Origin: Mesaphorura yosii
Lineage: Eukaryota > Arthropoda > Collembola > Poduromorpha > Tullbergiidae
Assembly (NCBI GenBank): GCA_009869945.1
Contig: WIXG01000312.1
Span: 1-64,000, forward strand
Reading direction: 5' to 3'
Length of the DNA: 64,000 bases
In this document: one piece after another, positions 50,351 to 61,388 of the stretch
Numbering within the stretch: position 1 is the stretch's first letter
Layout of the letters: every line of letters begins with the position of its first letter
The notes under the pieces: model-generated
The model's database searches: none
Seen by the model: the letters and a program-made list of their open reading frames with translations, nothing else
Told to the model about the DNA's origin: nothing
Position numbers and translations under genes: made by a program

Positions 50351-51978
50351 ATGTCGACGATTTCTGTGAACGTGGACGCAGACTTGGAGCGCTTGGAATC
50401 TGAGCTCCTGAATCACATTCCCATTCTTCACGTGAAGGGCACACATTTTTCAGTCGGCTACTCTATGGTAAGCAAATACCACTAAATTAAATCATCATGG
50501 ACGCAATTAAGCTCATGTCGTGGTTCAACGGTTCGATCATCTTTCACCTCACCAGGGACGCACGTTCAAGAATTTGGTACACGACCATCTGAAAAAAGCA
50601 GGCTATCTCAGCGATCTACTGGCTGCCTACACCAGCGCCGAGGGAAAGCAGATTTACGACAAGTGCTTGGAAATATGCATGAGAAAGTATCCATTGCTCG
50701 TGAAGGAGTTGGAAGGAATTGCAAAGGGAGCTGATGTGCCCTTCTATAAAGTGAGTTAACTCATTCGGTGAGTTCAGGTGTTCATATTCAAAATTCTTCG
50801 ATGGATTAACTTCTGTTATTCTTTTCTTGTTTCTTCAGCTGTTTTTACTCCACATCGACACAATCATCATACCACCACAGAAGGCTAAAGTCCTTCACGA
50901 CTCGAAAGGAGCAGGTGACAATGGATGCAGCGACCTCATTAGTTACGATTCCAAGAGGGTGAGCTATTTTTCTCTGAAGGAATTCCAGTTTCTGTTTGAT
51001 TTTGATCCGCCCTGATTCGACGCCGCAGAACATCCTACTTCTCGGGCATACCGAAGACGCCTCTCAGGCAATGAAGAACAACATGTTTATAGTCGTTGCG
51101 CAAATCTACGACGAAGCAGGCACCCAGAAACTGGAGCACTTTGCAGCCATCACATACGCTGGCTTCTTGCCAGGCGCGACAATGGGATTTAATTACCAGG
51201 GGCTATTAAACAGTAACAACACACTTCTGTCGCCGGTCACGTTTCCGTCTAGAATCCGTAAGGACTCAACTTCCACATGTGCCAGGTTATCTGGAGCCCT
51301 GGAGCCTTAGCTTAATTGATGCTTTTATTTTGAGCAGCAATCCTGTTTATGAACCGAGCACTCCTTGGCGCAAGGAATTTAGAAGAATCGATCCAAATTG
51401 TCGAAGGAAAGCCTGAAGGGGCTGCGGATGGGTTCAATCTTAACCTGATCTATGCTCCTGAGCTGAGATCGGCGATGGCGATGGCAGCGTCTTCGACGGT
51501 TTACAGCATTGAGGTCGTGCCAAACTTGAACGGGGACAGCAGCAACTCACCCGACACGAGCACAGTTTACGACGTTCAGCACGTCAAAGACAATTCAAGC
51601 TACGCCCATTGCAACAAGTGAGCCTTTTGATACTGAAATTAATGCCAAATTGTCTTGAGTTGAACGAATTTACGCAGGTACCTTCGCCTGAATGTGGTCG
51701 AGACGCATGGGAGATCGAAATCAAGTGAGTGCCGCATGGAAGTGATTCAGGCACATACGAAGTCAATGTCAGCGCCCACTTACGACTTGGAGACCATGAA
51801 ACGGATTCTGAGCGATCAGACAAACGCCGAGTACCCTGTCTTCAGAAATGGAGGGAAATGCGGAGGCTGGACTGCAATGGTGGGAATTTTTGACATCCCA
51901 AACAGAAAGTGGTACCTTTACAAAGAGCGGCCAGTGGACGCAAAACCGACTGCTGTGATTTCTTTGGATTTAGAATAA
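50351..51978 (+). CDS. Tan-like beta-alanyl-amine hydrolase (peptidase C45 family), copy 2
   Basis: Six exons: 50351-50467, 50556-50750, 50839-50958, 51029-51257, 51338-51617, 51678-51978; 413 aa. Autocleavage site GDNGCSDLISYDSK with Gly133-Cys134. Shared features with copy 1: HVKGTHFSVGYSMG, ELEGIAKGADVPFYKLFLLH, LLGHTEDAS, YAGFLPGATMGFN, GAADGFNLNLIY, SYAHCNKYLRL and a Trp-rich end. It has a longer N-terminus (about 17 residues more) and two extra introns relative to copy 1, one splitting PFYK|LFLLH and one in NK|YLRL. An AATAAA at 52122-52127 places its 3' end inside the antisense neighbour's 3' UTR. Substrate may differ from Drosophila Tan. Confidence 0.85.
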
Positions 51979-52137
51979 ATTGTCGTACTTTTGTGGAATC
52001 GAAGCCATTTCATTTTCACAGATTCACGCCCATATTTTATTCGGCGGTTCTTGCAGGCGCTGCGTCAGATGTACACATACAATACTAATTTTGGCATTTA
52101 TACGCAGTTCAGCGTACTTAAAATAAAACGTGGACGT

Positions 52138-53190
52138 TCATTTGAGATCTTCGTACTCGACATGTTCTCCACTGACAAATCCACGATTCTCCAGTACATT
52201 AATCAACTTGTCCACGCTTTGCTCAGGAGTGATGACTTTGCCTTGTTCCGTGATTTCCTTAACATAATCGTGAAGATCCGTTTCCTTTGATGTTCGCAGG
52301 ATGTCCATGTGAAGATCCAGCGGTCCAGGATTGCAGTTGAGAACCAGTATGGAAGGTTCTTCTTTGGCAGTGACACACCTACGGCAAATCACAAATTGGC
52401 AAATTAATTACCGGATCAGCATAAAGTTAATCAGTGGATTGTGGATGACTTACATGAACGCTTCTCTTGCCATACTCGCAGCGCAAAAAGTAACTGAGTG
52501 AATTGTACGGGCGAAGAGCGCCGTCAGACGTGGTGTTCAGGACAGTCCGCATCTTCTTGTCGTCCTTGAAGACGTTCATGAAGTGTGCGTTGAGGACTAC
52601 CGGAGCAAATGTGTTGATACTGAAGTAGCGCTGCAGTTCTTCGACGTTGCGAATCCCAAGAGTGTGGCGAGTCATGCTGCCCAGCGTCATGGCTCCATGA
52701 ACAATCAGCGCGTGTTCAAAATCTGACGCTTTGGCTCCGGCTTCTTTTAAAACCTTCTCCACCTTCTCTTCCAGCATGAAACCTTCGGGTTTTGACAGAT
52801 CATGCGACAAAGTACTGATCTTAATCTGGGTTTTGTTCAGGATTGATTTCTTTGTCTGAGCTAATCCTTCGTCATTTCTTCCTACGAGGACACCCATGGA
52901 GTCAGGAGCCACCTTTTCAGCAAACTTCATAGCGCATGTCTTCCCAAAACCGCGTCCGGCGCTAGTGATCACAAAAAACGTCTGGAAGAAGGTAGGTTTT
53001 TTACTTGGGGGCAGTTCAACTAATACTAACATTTAAATGGCAATCTTCCAAGCAGGGTGCTATCAAATCTGACCTTAAGGTTCCAGAATTTCATGGTCAA
53101 TCTATCACACAAGACAAATACTCAAATGAACCACAAATTACTCTGAAACCTGGGTGTCAATCGTCAAGACTTATCGCTTACCTTCAGCAT
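52138..53190 (-). pseudogene. Degenerate, frameshifted sepiapterin-reductase-like gene
   Basis: Three exons on the - strand: 53190-53182 (nine nt, MLK), 52981-52454, 52378-52138. The ungapped match to sepiapterin reductase (SPR) is clear over the whole length (RGFGKTCA, LVGRNDEGL, VLNTTSDGALRP, LNCNPGPLDLHMD, GFVSGEHV). The frame breaks in exon 2 at a run of five T (plus-strand A at 52485-52489): upstream reads SLSYF, downstream must read FCAASMAREAFM one base out of register to match SPR and to splice in phase with exon 3. Aligned to SPR, the catalytic Tyr and Lys of YxxxK appear as Phe and Ser, the first Gly of the TGxxxGxG cofactor motif is Ser, and NNAG reads VHGA. So either a pseudogene, or a repurposed non-enzymatic protein with a sequencing error in the T run. 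SPR makes tetrahydrobiopterin. AATAAA (-) at 52041-52036. Confidence 0.72.
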
Positions 53191-53645
53191 TGGATACAGG
53201 AAGGGTCACTTAATCAAATCCGATGTGAGTTCATGTCCAATCTGTGGAACTCCAATATCTTATTCTGTTCTTCCAGCCTCCAAACTTAACAGACTAAAAT
53301 GACTAAAAAGGTAATGTTAATGGTTGCCAATACTTTACTTTCCCAATTCAAGCTAGTCATCAAAATTACCTCTCTCAGCCGACAAATAGTCCCAGCAGCA
53401 GCTTAGTGCCAGTGATATTTTTCCTGTCTTGTTCTTTTACGTGCTTTGTAAAAACAAATTTTATTGACCAGTGAAGAAGTGAGCTCCATTGGAGCTCAAG
53501 AAGAAAATCTATGACTTTTTGGGCTTCACATAAAGAGTGTCCGGGATTCGACGCCAAAATAAATAAATTGCTGCACTTCCTTGCCACTTTCGAATAATTT
53601 TATTAAAAATACACAAACATTAACAAATGCATTACATGAATTGAT

Positions 53646-56600
53646 TTAATTCTCTCTAAACCAATTCGTCATGCGACCCACGTACGCTGCCCTCCAGTCG
53701 ACGTTCTTTTGAAGCTTCTGCAAGGAACTTCGAAGCGTTTCCGAAGTCGAGCCAAACTCTTCCTGATTGTCATTTATGAATACTCTGACGTCCGCAAGTT
53801 CTTCAGGCGTTGCCATATTCAAGCAGATCGTGTTCACAATTTTGGAAATGCCGGCCATGCCAAATCGATCAATGATCGTGTCCAAGTTCGACCTCAAGAA
53901 ATTTAGTGTCAGCGTCCTTCCCAACACGTTTGTGGCAATCTTTTGAATAGCCACGACTCGGTCAGACTCGTCAAACGTCGAATTTTCGTGAATGGCTTCG
54001 TCCAGTAAACTGTTTCAGAAAATGTCGACGTCACATTAATTTGGGAGGCCCACGCCGCCACGCCCACATAATTTTACAGCAATCAGGCATTGAAGTACCT
54101 TTGAAGTGTGGCAATCTGCTTCGAGCAGGCCAGAGCGCTCAAAAGTCTCGGTTTTTGCACCTCGCTTCCAATTTCGTACTGTCCCCAGATGAAATCCACG
54201 TTAGTTTGATTTCCATGCTCAATCGCGTTGCAGTAAATGACGGCTTGAAGATCCGGTGGAATTCTGAGCAAGATCAAGATCAACATTGCTAATTAGCCGA
54301 GTACTAATCAGTGTGTAAATCTTGCTCTTACGGATTTTGGTTTGGATTCGCTTTCCATCGAGCAATGAAGTCATTCGTGTACGCGTTGCAATCTTCGGAT
54401 CCCATTCTGCAAACCCATTCGAGCAGCATGGAGCGGAGAATCACGTTTGCTCCTGGACAAGGCGATAAGCATGATTCATTTCCCATTAAGCATTATCTTT
54501 GTGCAAATTTATTTTGCCCACCTTTGTGATGTGCTTCTTGCCTGAATCCGATAATGGACATTGCCGAAAGAATTTTGGGTAGAAAGTATTTCTAAACGTC
54601 CACACGATTCATCACTCTATAGCTTAATTCACTGGCCAGATTTGGCGACTTTTCTGCTAGTGCTAACTAACTTCCGTACCTTGAATTCAGGAAATGCGGG
54701 CGTTCCCATCAACTGATAGAAAGTGCTTTTCAAGTTTAAGACCAAAGTTTCCCAAACAATCCGGTCGTATTCTTTTCCAAGATATTTTGTGAAGCCGAGC
54801 GCCGTTTCAATATCGGCAAAATCTGCTCGACAGGAAATTTCATAAACAGATGCTTCGCCGAATTGTTAAATAAGGCTAACCTGTCGCGTTCTGGAACGCA
54901 GTCATGAAATAATCGTCAATCAATTGACTCCTGCTCTGTGGACAGATTGTCGTATGTGCGCTCGCCAAAACTCTCCAAATCTGCCGTGTTATGTGGGCGT
55001 TGTACACAACTCGATAGTATCCTCTCGCGCAGGGGTTGACGATCACCCATTTCGTAAGATTCGCGACGGCGAACGTCGCCTCCGTCTGCAGCGGCCTCAT
55101 CCAAAGCAGGGGCTTCGTACCTTCGAAATTCGGGTCGTCCTCCGTCGCGATTGCGATCGGAATGTACCAGCCAGCCGAGTCTTCTTGAGATGAGTTGATG
55201 CCACGGTATTGTTGCTAAAAATGGGCGGATTCAGCGCGAATTAAAAAAATTACACAGGGAAACTTTACAATTATTGCAAAGCTACCTGGCGAATGTGAAT
55301 TGTTGTGTCATCCCCGGTCACATTGTAAACGTACAGAATTGGGAACCCTCGATTGTTCGTCCACGTGTCCATAATGTCCTTGACCGTCAGTCCCTCTGGC
55401 AGTGTGCCGTCAGCCTCGGCTTGTGCGCTCAAATGCGCGAAGAAGTCATCTTGCGTCGCTCCTTGATACGATCTGCAATTCGGAGATTCTGTAGTGATTG
55501 TGTAAATCAAAGCTTGTGGAAGTTTCTTACAGCCCTTGCAAATAGTTGACGATGCTTCTTCGAACCGTTTCTGGTCCGAGGAAGCTGTCCATCATTTTCA
55601 CGAGGCAAGAGCCTTTCCGCGCTGTGACATCATTAAAATTGTCTATGATCTTCATGGAACCATTGTTTTCGAGATGCTTTCCGACGGAAGAACCATACTC
55701 TTCGGTCAGGAGGGAATTTTGGAAGGCGTTAACGTGAAAGTACTTCAGCGGCTCAAATTCTGGCTGCGTGTGCTGCCAAGCGATGACGCTGGCGTAAGTC
55801 GTGAGGCCTTCGTTCAGCCTGCGAAGTATCGGCATCGGCTAATTAAATATATTGAATTCCAACTAACTTAGAGCTCAAAGACGTACCAAATGTCGTTCCA
55901 CCACGCGCAGGTCACTAAATAGAAAAGCAATGAGTCGTTATCGTAATGCGTTTCCGAAAACGTTGAATCTTGACTGCATTGAATTACCCAAGTTTCCAAA
56001 CCACTGGTGGCCCAATTCATGGGCCAACGTGTGACTGATGACTCCACGCTCTTTCTCCGTTGTCACATTAGCCGTATACAGCAAGAAAATCGGCCTGTAC
56101 GTGTTGAGGCCCCAGTTTTCCATTGCACCGTACAGGAAATCGGGAATGGCTGCCGTGTCCATTTTTGGCATCGAGTATTCAGTCTCATAATAATCTTCGT
56201 AAAATGCCAGCATTCTGGCGGTAGTTTCCGCCGCGTATTGTCCGTCTCCATTTGCAATTTGGTGTGGCACGCCATAAATCTGAAATAGTAGAAATAGAAA
56301 TGCTGCCATTTTCGAACGACAACGATATGGTCAAGGCGAACGGCAATTTCTTACGCGGACAGGCTTTCGATACAATCCAGGCGGAGCTTCGGCGTATGTG
56401 AAGTCGCTCACCAGCAGGGCTATTAAGTATGAGCTCATAACAACCGTTCGTCGATAATGGTCCCAGAGCCAGCCTTGGAATTCGGGAGATTCACTGAAAT
56501 ATCAAGAAGTTGAAAGGTCACACCTTAATAATGAAATCAAGGATGCTAGTCAATCAGATTGGCTAGCTATCGGCCGGCAGGAGCGACACTTACATTTGGG

Positions 56601-57568
56601 AAGTCGAGACGACATCGGTGTTCGATAGCGTATTGTATTGAGCGGGAAGATAGCCGATGCTGATGTCCTTCGTGGCAAAATAATTATTAGCACTCGTTTT
56701 TCTTTAAGTAAATTTAAATCAAGACCAACTTACAAAAGTAGCCTTTAAACCAGGTTCATCAAAGCCCGGCGCCATTTGTCGAAATGAAAACATTTGAAAT
56801 TGAGTCGCAGCAGAATATCTGTAGGTAAGCATATGCTGCATTTATTTCTAACTCATTTAGCATGTTCAATAGGCCACACTTACGAAACTTCATTTGTCTC
56901 CGGCTTTAGATAAGTGCTCAGATACAACCCATTCAGGACGTCTCTCGCAATGGGAGCCACGAATTCGACATAAATCTGGTAGGCCGCACTCGATTGCAGT
57001 CGCTGCCCAAACCTAACGACGAAGAAGTCCAGAATCTCATCGCGTTCGAAGCCGAGGATCGGGATCGAAGTGTTTGACGAGTCCGAGACCTGGGATATCA
57101 TCGCTGATAAGCCTCGTTGGGGTAAATTCGAAGTGCGCATTAAACTTGGGCTCTTGGACTTACGCGAATGGAGCTTTCCAGAATTTCCAGGTTTGGCGAT
57201 GCATGCAGCGTGATGTTGTCGGTTGGCTCCACGCAATTCACATCGATGCGCACTGAGCCCGGCGCAGTGAACCGGTCGTAGTCTCCGACTTGACTCTCCA
57301 AAATGGGAATTATCTTCAGGTCGTAATGCACGGGTACGACAGACTTTGGGAGCCTGTAACTCGGCGCATGACTCCAGTGGTTGTCGGGCAAAGGGCGTGG
57401 GTTCGCCTTGAATTTGGCAACGTCAACGGCGGCTGCGATTCTGTCGACGTGACCCGCGGCCGTAGATTTTGCGCGGGCTCCAGCTCGGAGGCGTGGGCGA
57501 AATAAATTCGAATCAGCGAAGCTGATAAGGACGGATAAAACAATAAGCGCAGGAAGAAGCCGACCCAT
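53646..57568 (-). CDS. Secreted M1 zinc aminopeptidase (APN family)
   Basis: Fifteen exons on the - strand: 57568-57164, 57089-56884, 56818-56734, 56667-56594, 56493-56355, 56279-55988, 55914-55887, 55818-55531, 55472-55286, 55214-54881, 54822-54680, 54591-54522, 54452-54332, 54263-54099, 54009-53646; 966 aa with all phases consistent. A signal peptide (GRLLPALIVLSVLISFADS) opens the protein. The exopeptidase motif GAMEN is at 354-358, and the zinc site HELGH at 390-394 is followed after exactly 18 residues by the third ligand Glu (NEGLTTY, about 413), so the enzyme should be active. The M1 N-terminal beta domain carries PVHYDLKIIP and MAPGFDEPG. The C-terminal helical domain ends NWFREN with no hydrophobic tail, so it is not GPI-anchored and is probably secreted. 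Exon 10 uses a GTTAGC donor; exon 7 is only 28 nt. AATAAA (-) at 53603-53598. Confidence 0.93.
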
Positions 57569-58759
57569 TATTGAGCTGGAGGATTGCTTCGGCCTTGGCG
57601 TCTCTCCAGTTTCGAACTAACTGAACGCTCATTCGCGATTCGCGTTTCACTCACTCTTCTTGCGAGTATGAACAGCAAGTAGCAGAGTTTCATTCTCCTT
57701 TGACATCGGCTGACCCCAGCTTCAACTCAAAACAGAGCGTGAGGACTGAATCAATGACTGGACTGGAAAGGATTACATTACGATACAGATTAACGGAATA
57801 ATTAATGCGTGTAGTGTGTGCTGTGGTGCAAGAGGGCAATGACAGCAAGTCAAAGAAATAAATAGAGAAAAGCACCGAATAACGGCAATTGTCTCCAGTA
57901 ATTCGATTCGTTATTTAATTAACAGGTGCTCGGTAGGCGGTTGTCAGTTTTATTAACCTAATTAACTGATAATGAAGAAGAGGAGCCGTAGCCTGATGAA
58001 CTCCTAGAATGTTTTTCATGCGAATTGCGAATGCAATTGGACATGACCACGAAAAAGAAGACACGACGACGCTGACAGTTGTTAACTCAATTATCCAATA
58101 TTGACTCTTGACGTCGCAGGTGTCAAATGTCAACGTTGTGTAGGTCGGCGGCGTGCGTGCTGGAAGTGAGCTTGGAGTTCAGCAGATAATTATAATGGTA
58201 TTTCATCTCAAGTCGAAAGCGAAATCTGCGAATCGCGAATGCCATCAAATTTCTGTCTACCATTCTTTTAGACTCGACGTCTGCTACCAACGTCCAATGT
58301 AAATGCACGAGGCTACAGAAACCAATGTTTCTGCATGAAAATAACTGAAATCTGTTCTTATCACGCAGGTCTTCGAGCCAAACAGTTACGATAAATGATG
58401 GTTTAACCATAACTGACTTGTAACCCAACAAAGTAACCTGTGAACAAAGCGTATATGAAGTTGCTTCAAGGATCTTGCTATATGTAAATAAAGCAGAATA
58501 GAACATGTGATTTCAGAGTTCTCTTTCACTCAATCTGCGAAGAATCTTATTGGCCGTGAAGAAGTCAGTCAGTCCGAAACACGGTACTTTTCTAAAGATT
58601 TCATGTCGTGCAGTGCACCATTATTTCTAACTGTATTTAATTAATTATGGTAGACTAACTGGCTTAACGCTTAATAGAAGGGCTCGACGCTCGAGCTCAT
58701 TTTTTTTCAGGCCGTAGGGCTGGGGGTTCTGCGTGCGGTTGTAACGTGATATTAGTGGT
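57569..58759. other. Divergent upstream region of aminopeptidase (-) and TBC1D7 (+)
   Basis: About 1.2 kb with no supported coding exon. A - strand open stretch at 58123-58506 has no family resemblance and no splice context. Confidence 0.5.
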
Positions 58760-60143
58760 ATGGATCGCAATTTTCGGTCGTACTACTATGAGAAGGTGGG
58801 TTTTCGGGTTGTGGAGGAGAAGAAGTCATTCGAGATACTCCTGAAGGATCGGCCACTGGACAAGACCCGTCTGGCACAGTTTGCGTTAAGGTTTCCCGTA
58901 CCTGCCGTGCACCGCATGCTGCTCTGGAAAATACTCCTGGGTAAGTTTAAGTCTGAGTTCATTTATTGGTGCTAGAAAAGTGGTCGGAATATTTATCTGT
59001 ATTTGTATCACTTCGCTTCAGATATTCTGCCAGTGTACTTGGATCAGCATGAATTTGTCGGTCAACAACGGAAGGAGCAATGCGAAGACCTTTCCAGCAC
59101 TTTGCGGGTACTGCAAATTAACACCAACAATCAAAAATCGCATGTGTTTCTGTACATGAGAGCACTGGAAATGGGACGGCTTAGACTAAATTATCAGCAG
59201 GAGGTAACCATTTAGACGATTAACGATTACCCTTAAGTAATCTTTTGTCAAATGCATTTCTTTCGTTTCGCATCGCAGGCTCTTTCTCAGGACGGTCAAG
59301 TGTTCTTGAGGATCTGTGAAGCTTTAAGTGATATCGTTGCTAGTGATGCGGACACTTACTGGTTAGCAAAGCGATTTTGTCGCTTGCTCAAGTCATTCAA
59401 ACCAACGTTTCCAGCACTGATTTCGTACACGGAGAAGATGCTCATGAAGCAGGATGCAGCCTTACACAAGTAAGTTAATAGCGTTAATTTATCTTTCATG
59501 TGACCTCAATTATATGATAAAATCTTCTCCAGGTACGTGATGCAGCACAATTTCTTCGAAGCGTTGCCGTTGGAAAGATGGCTGGAAAAGTGTTTTGCCA
59601 ATATGTTGCCAATCATCGCCCTTCAGAGGTATGTCAGTATTTACATATATACCAAATCAAAGTTAATTGCCAGAAAATTAGGAAGGTTCCTTCAGCCGTA
59701 CCGTTCGTGGCTTGATTAATGATTTCAGGATCTGGGACAAAGTGATGGGCGGATCTTCGATCATAATGGTCTTCCTCCTGATTTCGATATTCACAAGGTT
59801 TAAGCAAACAATCATGAAAACAGAGTCCTCGCTCACGTTGGTAGAATTTATAAAATCGGTAATTAAAGATGCAACTCGATTCTTTTCAAGACCTGCTGAC
59901 GCATTAACCAGTAATTGAAATTTTTCTGCTTCTTCTTCTCAGACATCTCCAGAAGTTGCAGAGCTCATCGTCACTGAAGCTATCGAAGTGTGGCAGAGTA
60001 ACGGAAGCCCATTGACGGCTGGCTCAAATACTGATTGCTTCAAAGACCAGAGTCAAAAACAGGCCAGCTTAGCCAACAAGAATCACAGGAATTCTAATGC
60101 TAATCAGAACCACATGCATCCACGCAGCATGACAATCTCATGA
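58760..60143 (+). CDS. TBC1D7: TBC1D7, third subunit of the TSC complex
   Basis: Six exons: 58760-58940, 59022-59203, 59279-59469, 59533-59628, 59729-59858, 59943-60143; 326 aa (human 293). The N-terminus [20 protein letters not shown] is nearly the vertebrate sequence, followed by [27 protein letters not shown] (start of the TBC domain), CYW-type [32 protein letters not shown] and a helical end. TBC1D7 stabilises the TSC1-TSC2 Rheb-GAP complex that restrains mTORC1; its TBC domain is not known to be catalytic in that role. The last about 45 residues (Asn/Gln/His/Ser-rich) extend beyond the vertebrate protein. AATAAA at 60368-60373. Confidence 0.92.
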
Positions 60144-60516
60144 GGACAATCGACACGATTGCAAAAGTTGTGAAAGAAACTGATATTTTAGTCCGCATTC
60201 CCGAATTGAGTGCTACTCCAACTTACCCAAAGTGAACATTTCGACGTGTGCTATTTGCTAATCTCTAGAATAAGCTCAAAGTTCTTGTTCTTGATGGACA
60301 AGTCATTTTTATTGTTGTGTTCGTTCGAATTCGTTCTAATCATAAAACTTATTACGTATACGTATGTAATAAATAGCTTATCTTATGATTAATCATATAA
60401 ATATTTGCAAAGTGTTGCTATTTTTGGTATTCTGTGTTATGAATAAACTTGAACATGATTGTTACTGAAATTAAGCACTTTTTGGAAAAGGTTCTGGCAA
60501 ACATTTCGGGAAAGGT

Positions 60517-60563
60517 ATCAGCTTTTCCTCCCTTCTTTACGAAGTTTTACGGAAAGGCGTCAT
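60517..60563 (-). promoter_or_regulatory. SELENOK: SECIS element of SELENOK (3' UTR)
   Basis: Read on the - strand: ATGA (60563-60560), 11 nt (CGCCTTTCCGT), AAAA in the apical loop, a small extra hairpin CTTC-GTAAA-GAAG as in type II SECIS, then GGAGGAAAAGC and TGAT (60520-60517). The quartet ATGA/TGAT can form the tandem non-Watson-Crick G-A pairs, and CCTTTCC pairs with GGAAAAG apart from one mismatch. Spacing of the AA motif (11 nt from ATGA) fits the consensus. A flanking helix can form between 60594-60588 (CATTTCG) and 60508-60502 (CGAAATG); an extra 7-bp hairpin (AAATCAA/TTGATTT) lies on its 5' side. It starts about 230 nt after the stop codon. Confidence 0.85.
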
Positions 60564-60790
60564 AAAATCAAGTAATTGATTTCATCACGAAATGCTACAC
60601 CAAAAATTAAGAATGTACTGGACATGGACGTTAATTTCTAGTAACAAGGCGAGAGTTAGGAATTCGGGGAAAAGAAAGAATGTCAAGCGGCAGTATAGAT
60701 CTCTTAACAGGAATTATGCGATAAGACGGTGATTGCGATAATTGAAAATTGCGACCCAAGACCCCCTGTGCGGTGAATCCTGGGCTGAGC

Positions 60791-61388
60791 TTAACCTCAT
60801 CCTCCTCCAGGTGCGCATGGCGGCGGTGCGGGCGCGCTCCCACTGGTGAAACCTCCCATCCTCCTAATTATCGGAATTCGAAGCAGGTTAGGCGATAGGT
60901 TGGTTAAAGTTTAATTGGAAATTGGGTACTAAGAATCAGAAGTTACCTCCGCGGCCACGCTTGTGGAAAGGCTCGTCCATTACTGTTACTGTTCCTATTT
61001 CCATTTCCATACTGACCTCTTGACGATGGATCGTCGAGGTGAAATAATGAGCGAAAGCTAAGGAAAGAAAATCGGAAAATCGCATTATTATTGGAGGCAA
61101 TTAGTTGGAACACATGTTGGCAAGATAAAATAACACCAATTTTTGCACTCACAAGAATACAAAGAAGCCAATAAAGCCCCAGAAGAGGTCCACCACGTAG
61201 CTTACTCCAAAGGGTCTGGATTCTTGAAGTCTTCCGTCTACGAAACAATAAGTACGAATTAATTGCCCAACTCACTGATTCGCAAATAACAATCACGGAA
61301 ATTAACAATCAGCGTCATTGACGCTGATTTACATTCACGCTCTAGTAAACATTAATTTAATTGGCTCACCTTGGCCGACGTAAACCAT
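60791..61388 (-). CDS. SELENOK: Selenoprotein K (in-frame UGA for selenocysteine)
   Basis: Four exons on the - strand: 61388-61370, 61237-61153, 61057-60947, 60863-60791; 95 aa including Sec (human 94). Starts MVYVGQDGRLQESRPFG, then one transmembrane helix (VVDLFWGFIGFFVFFF, about residues 21-36), a Gly/Asn/Ser/Arg-rich stretch (GQYGNGNRNSNSNGR), and PRRMGGFTSGSAPAPPP matching the vertebrate PPRRMGR region. The end reads Gly-Gly-Gly-UGA-Gly-stop, with UGA at 60799-60797 and TAA at 60793-60791, aligning with the GGUGR end of human SELENOK. A convincing SECIS follows. The protein is an ER-membrane Derlin/p97 partner in ERAD and a DHHC6 palmitoylation cofactor in vertebrates. A scan treating UGA as stop would truncate it by two residues. 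It is divergent from SECISBP2. Confidence 0.93.
60797..60799 (-). other. SELENOK: UGA selenocysteine codon (Sec94) of SELENOK
   Basis: In-frame TGA on the - strand between three Gly codons and a Gly codon plus TAA. Position next to the C-terminus and the downstream SECIS identify it as a recoded Sec codon. Confidence 0.9.
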
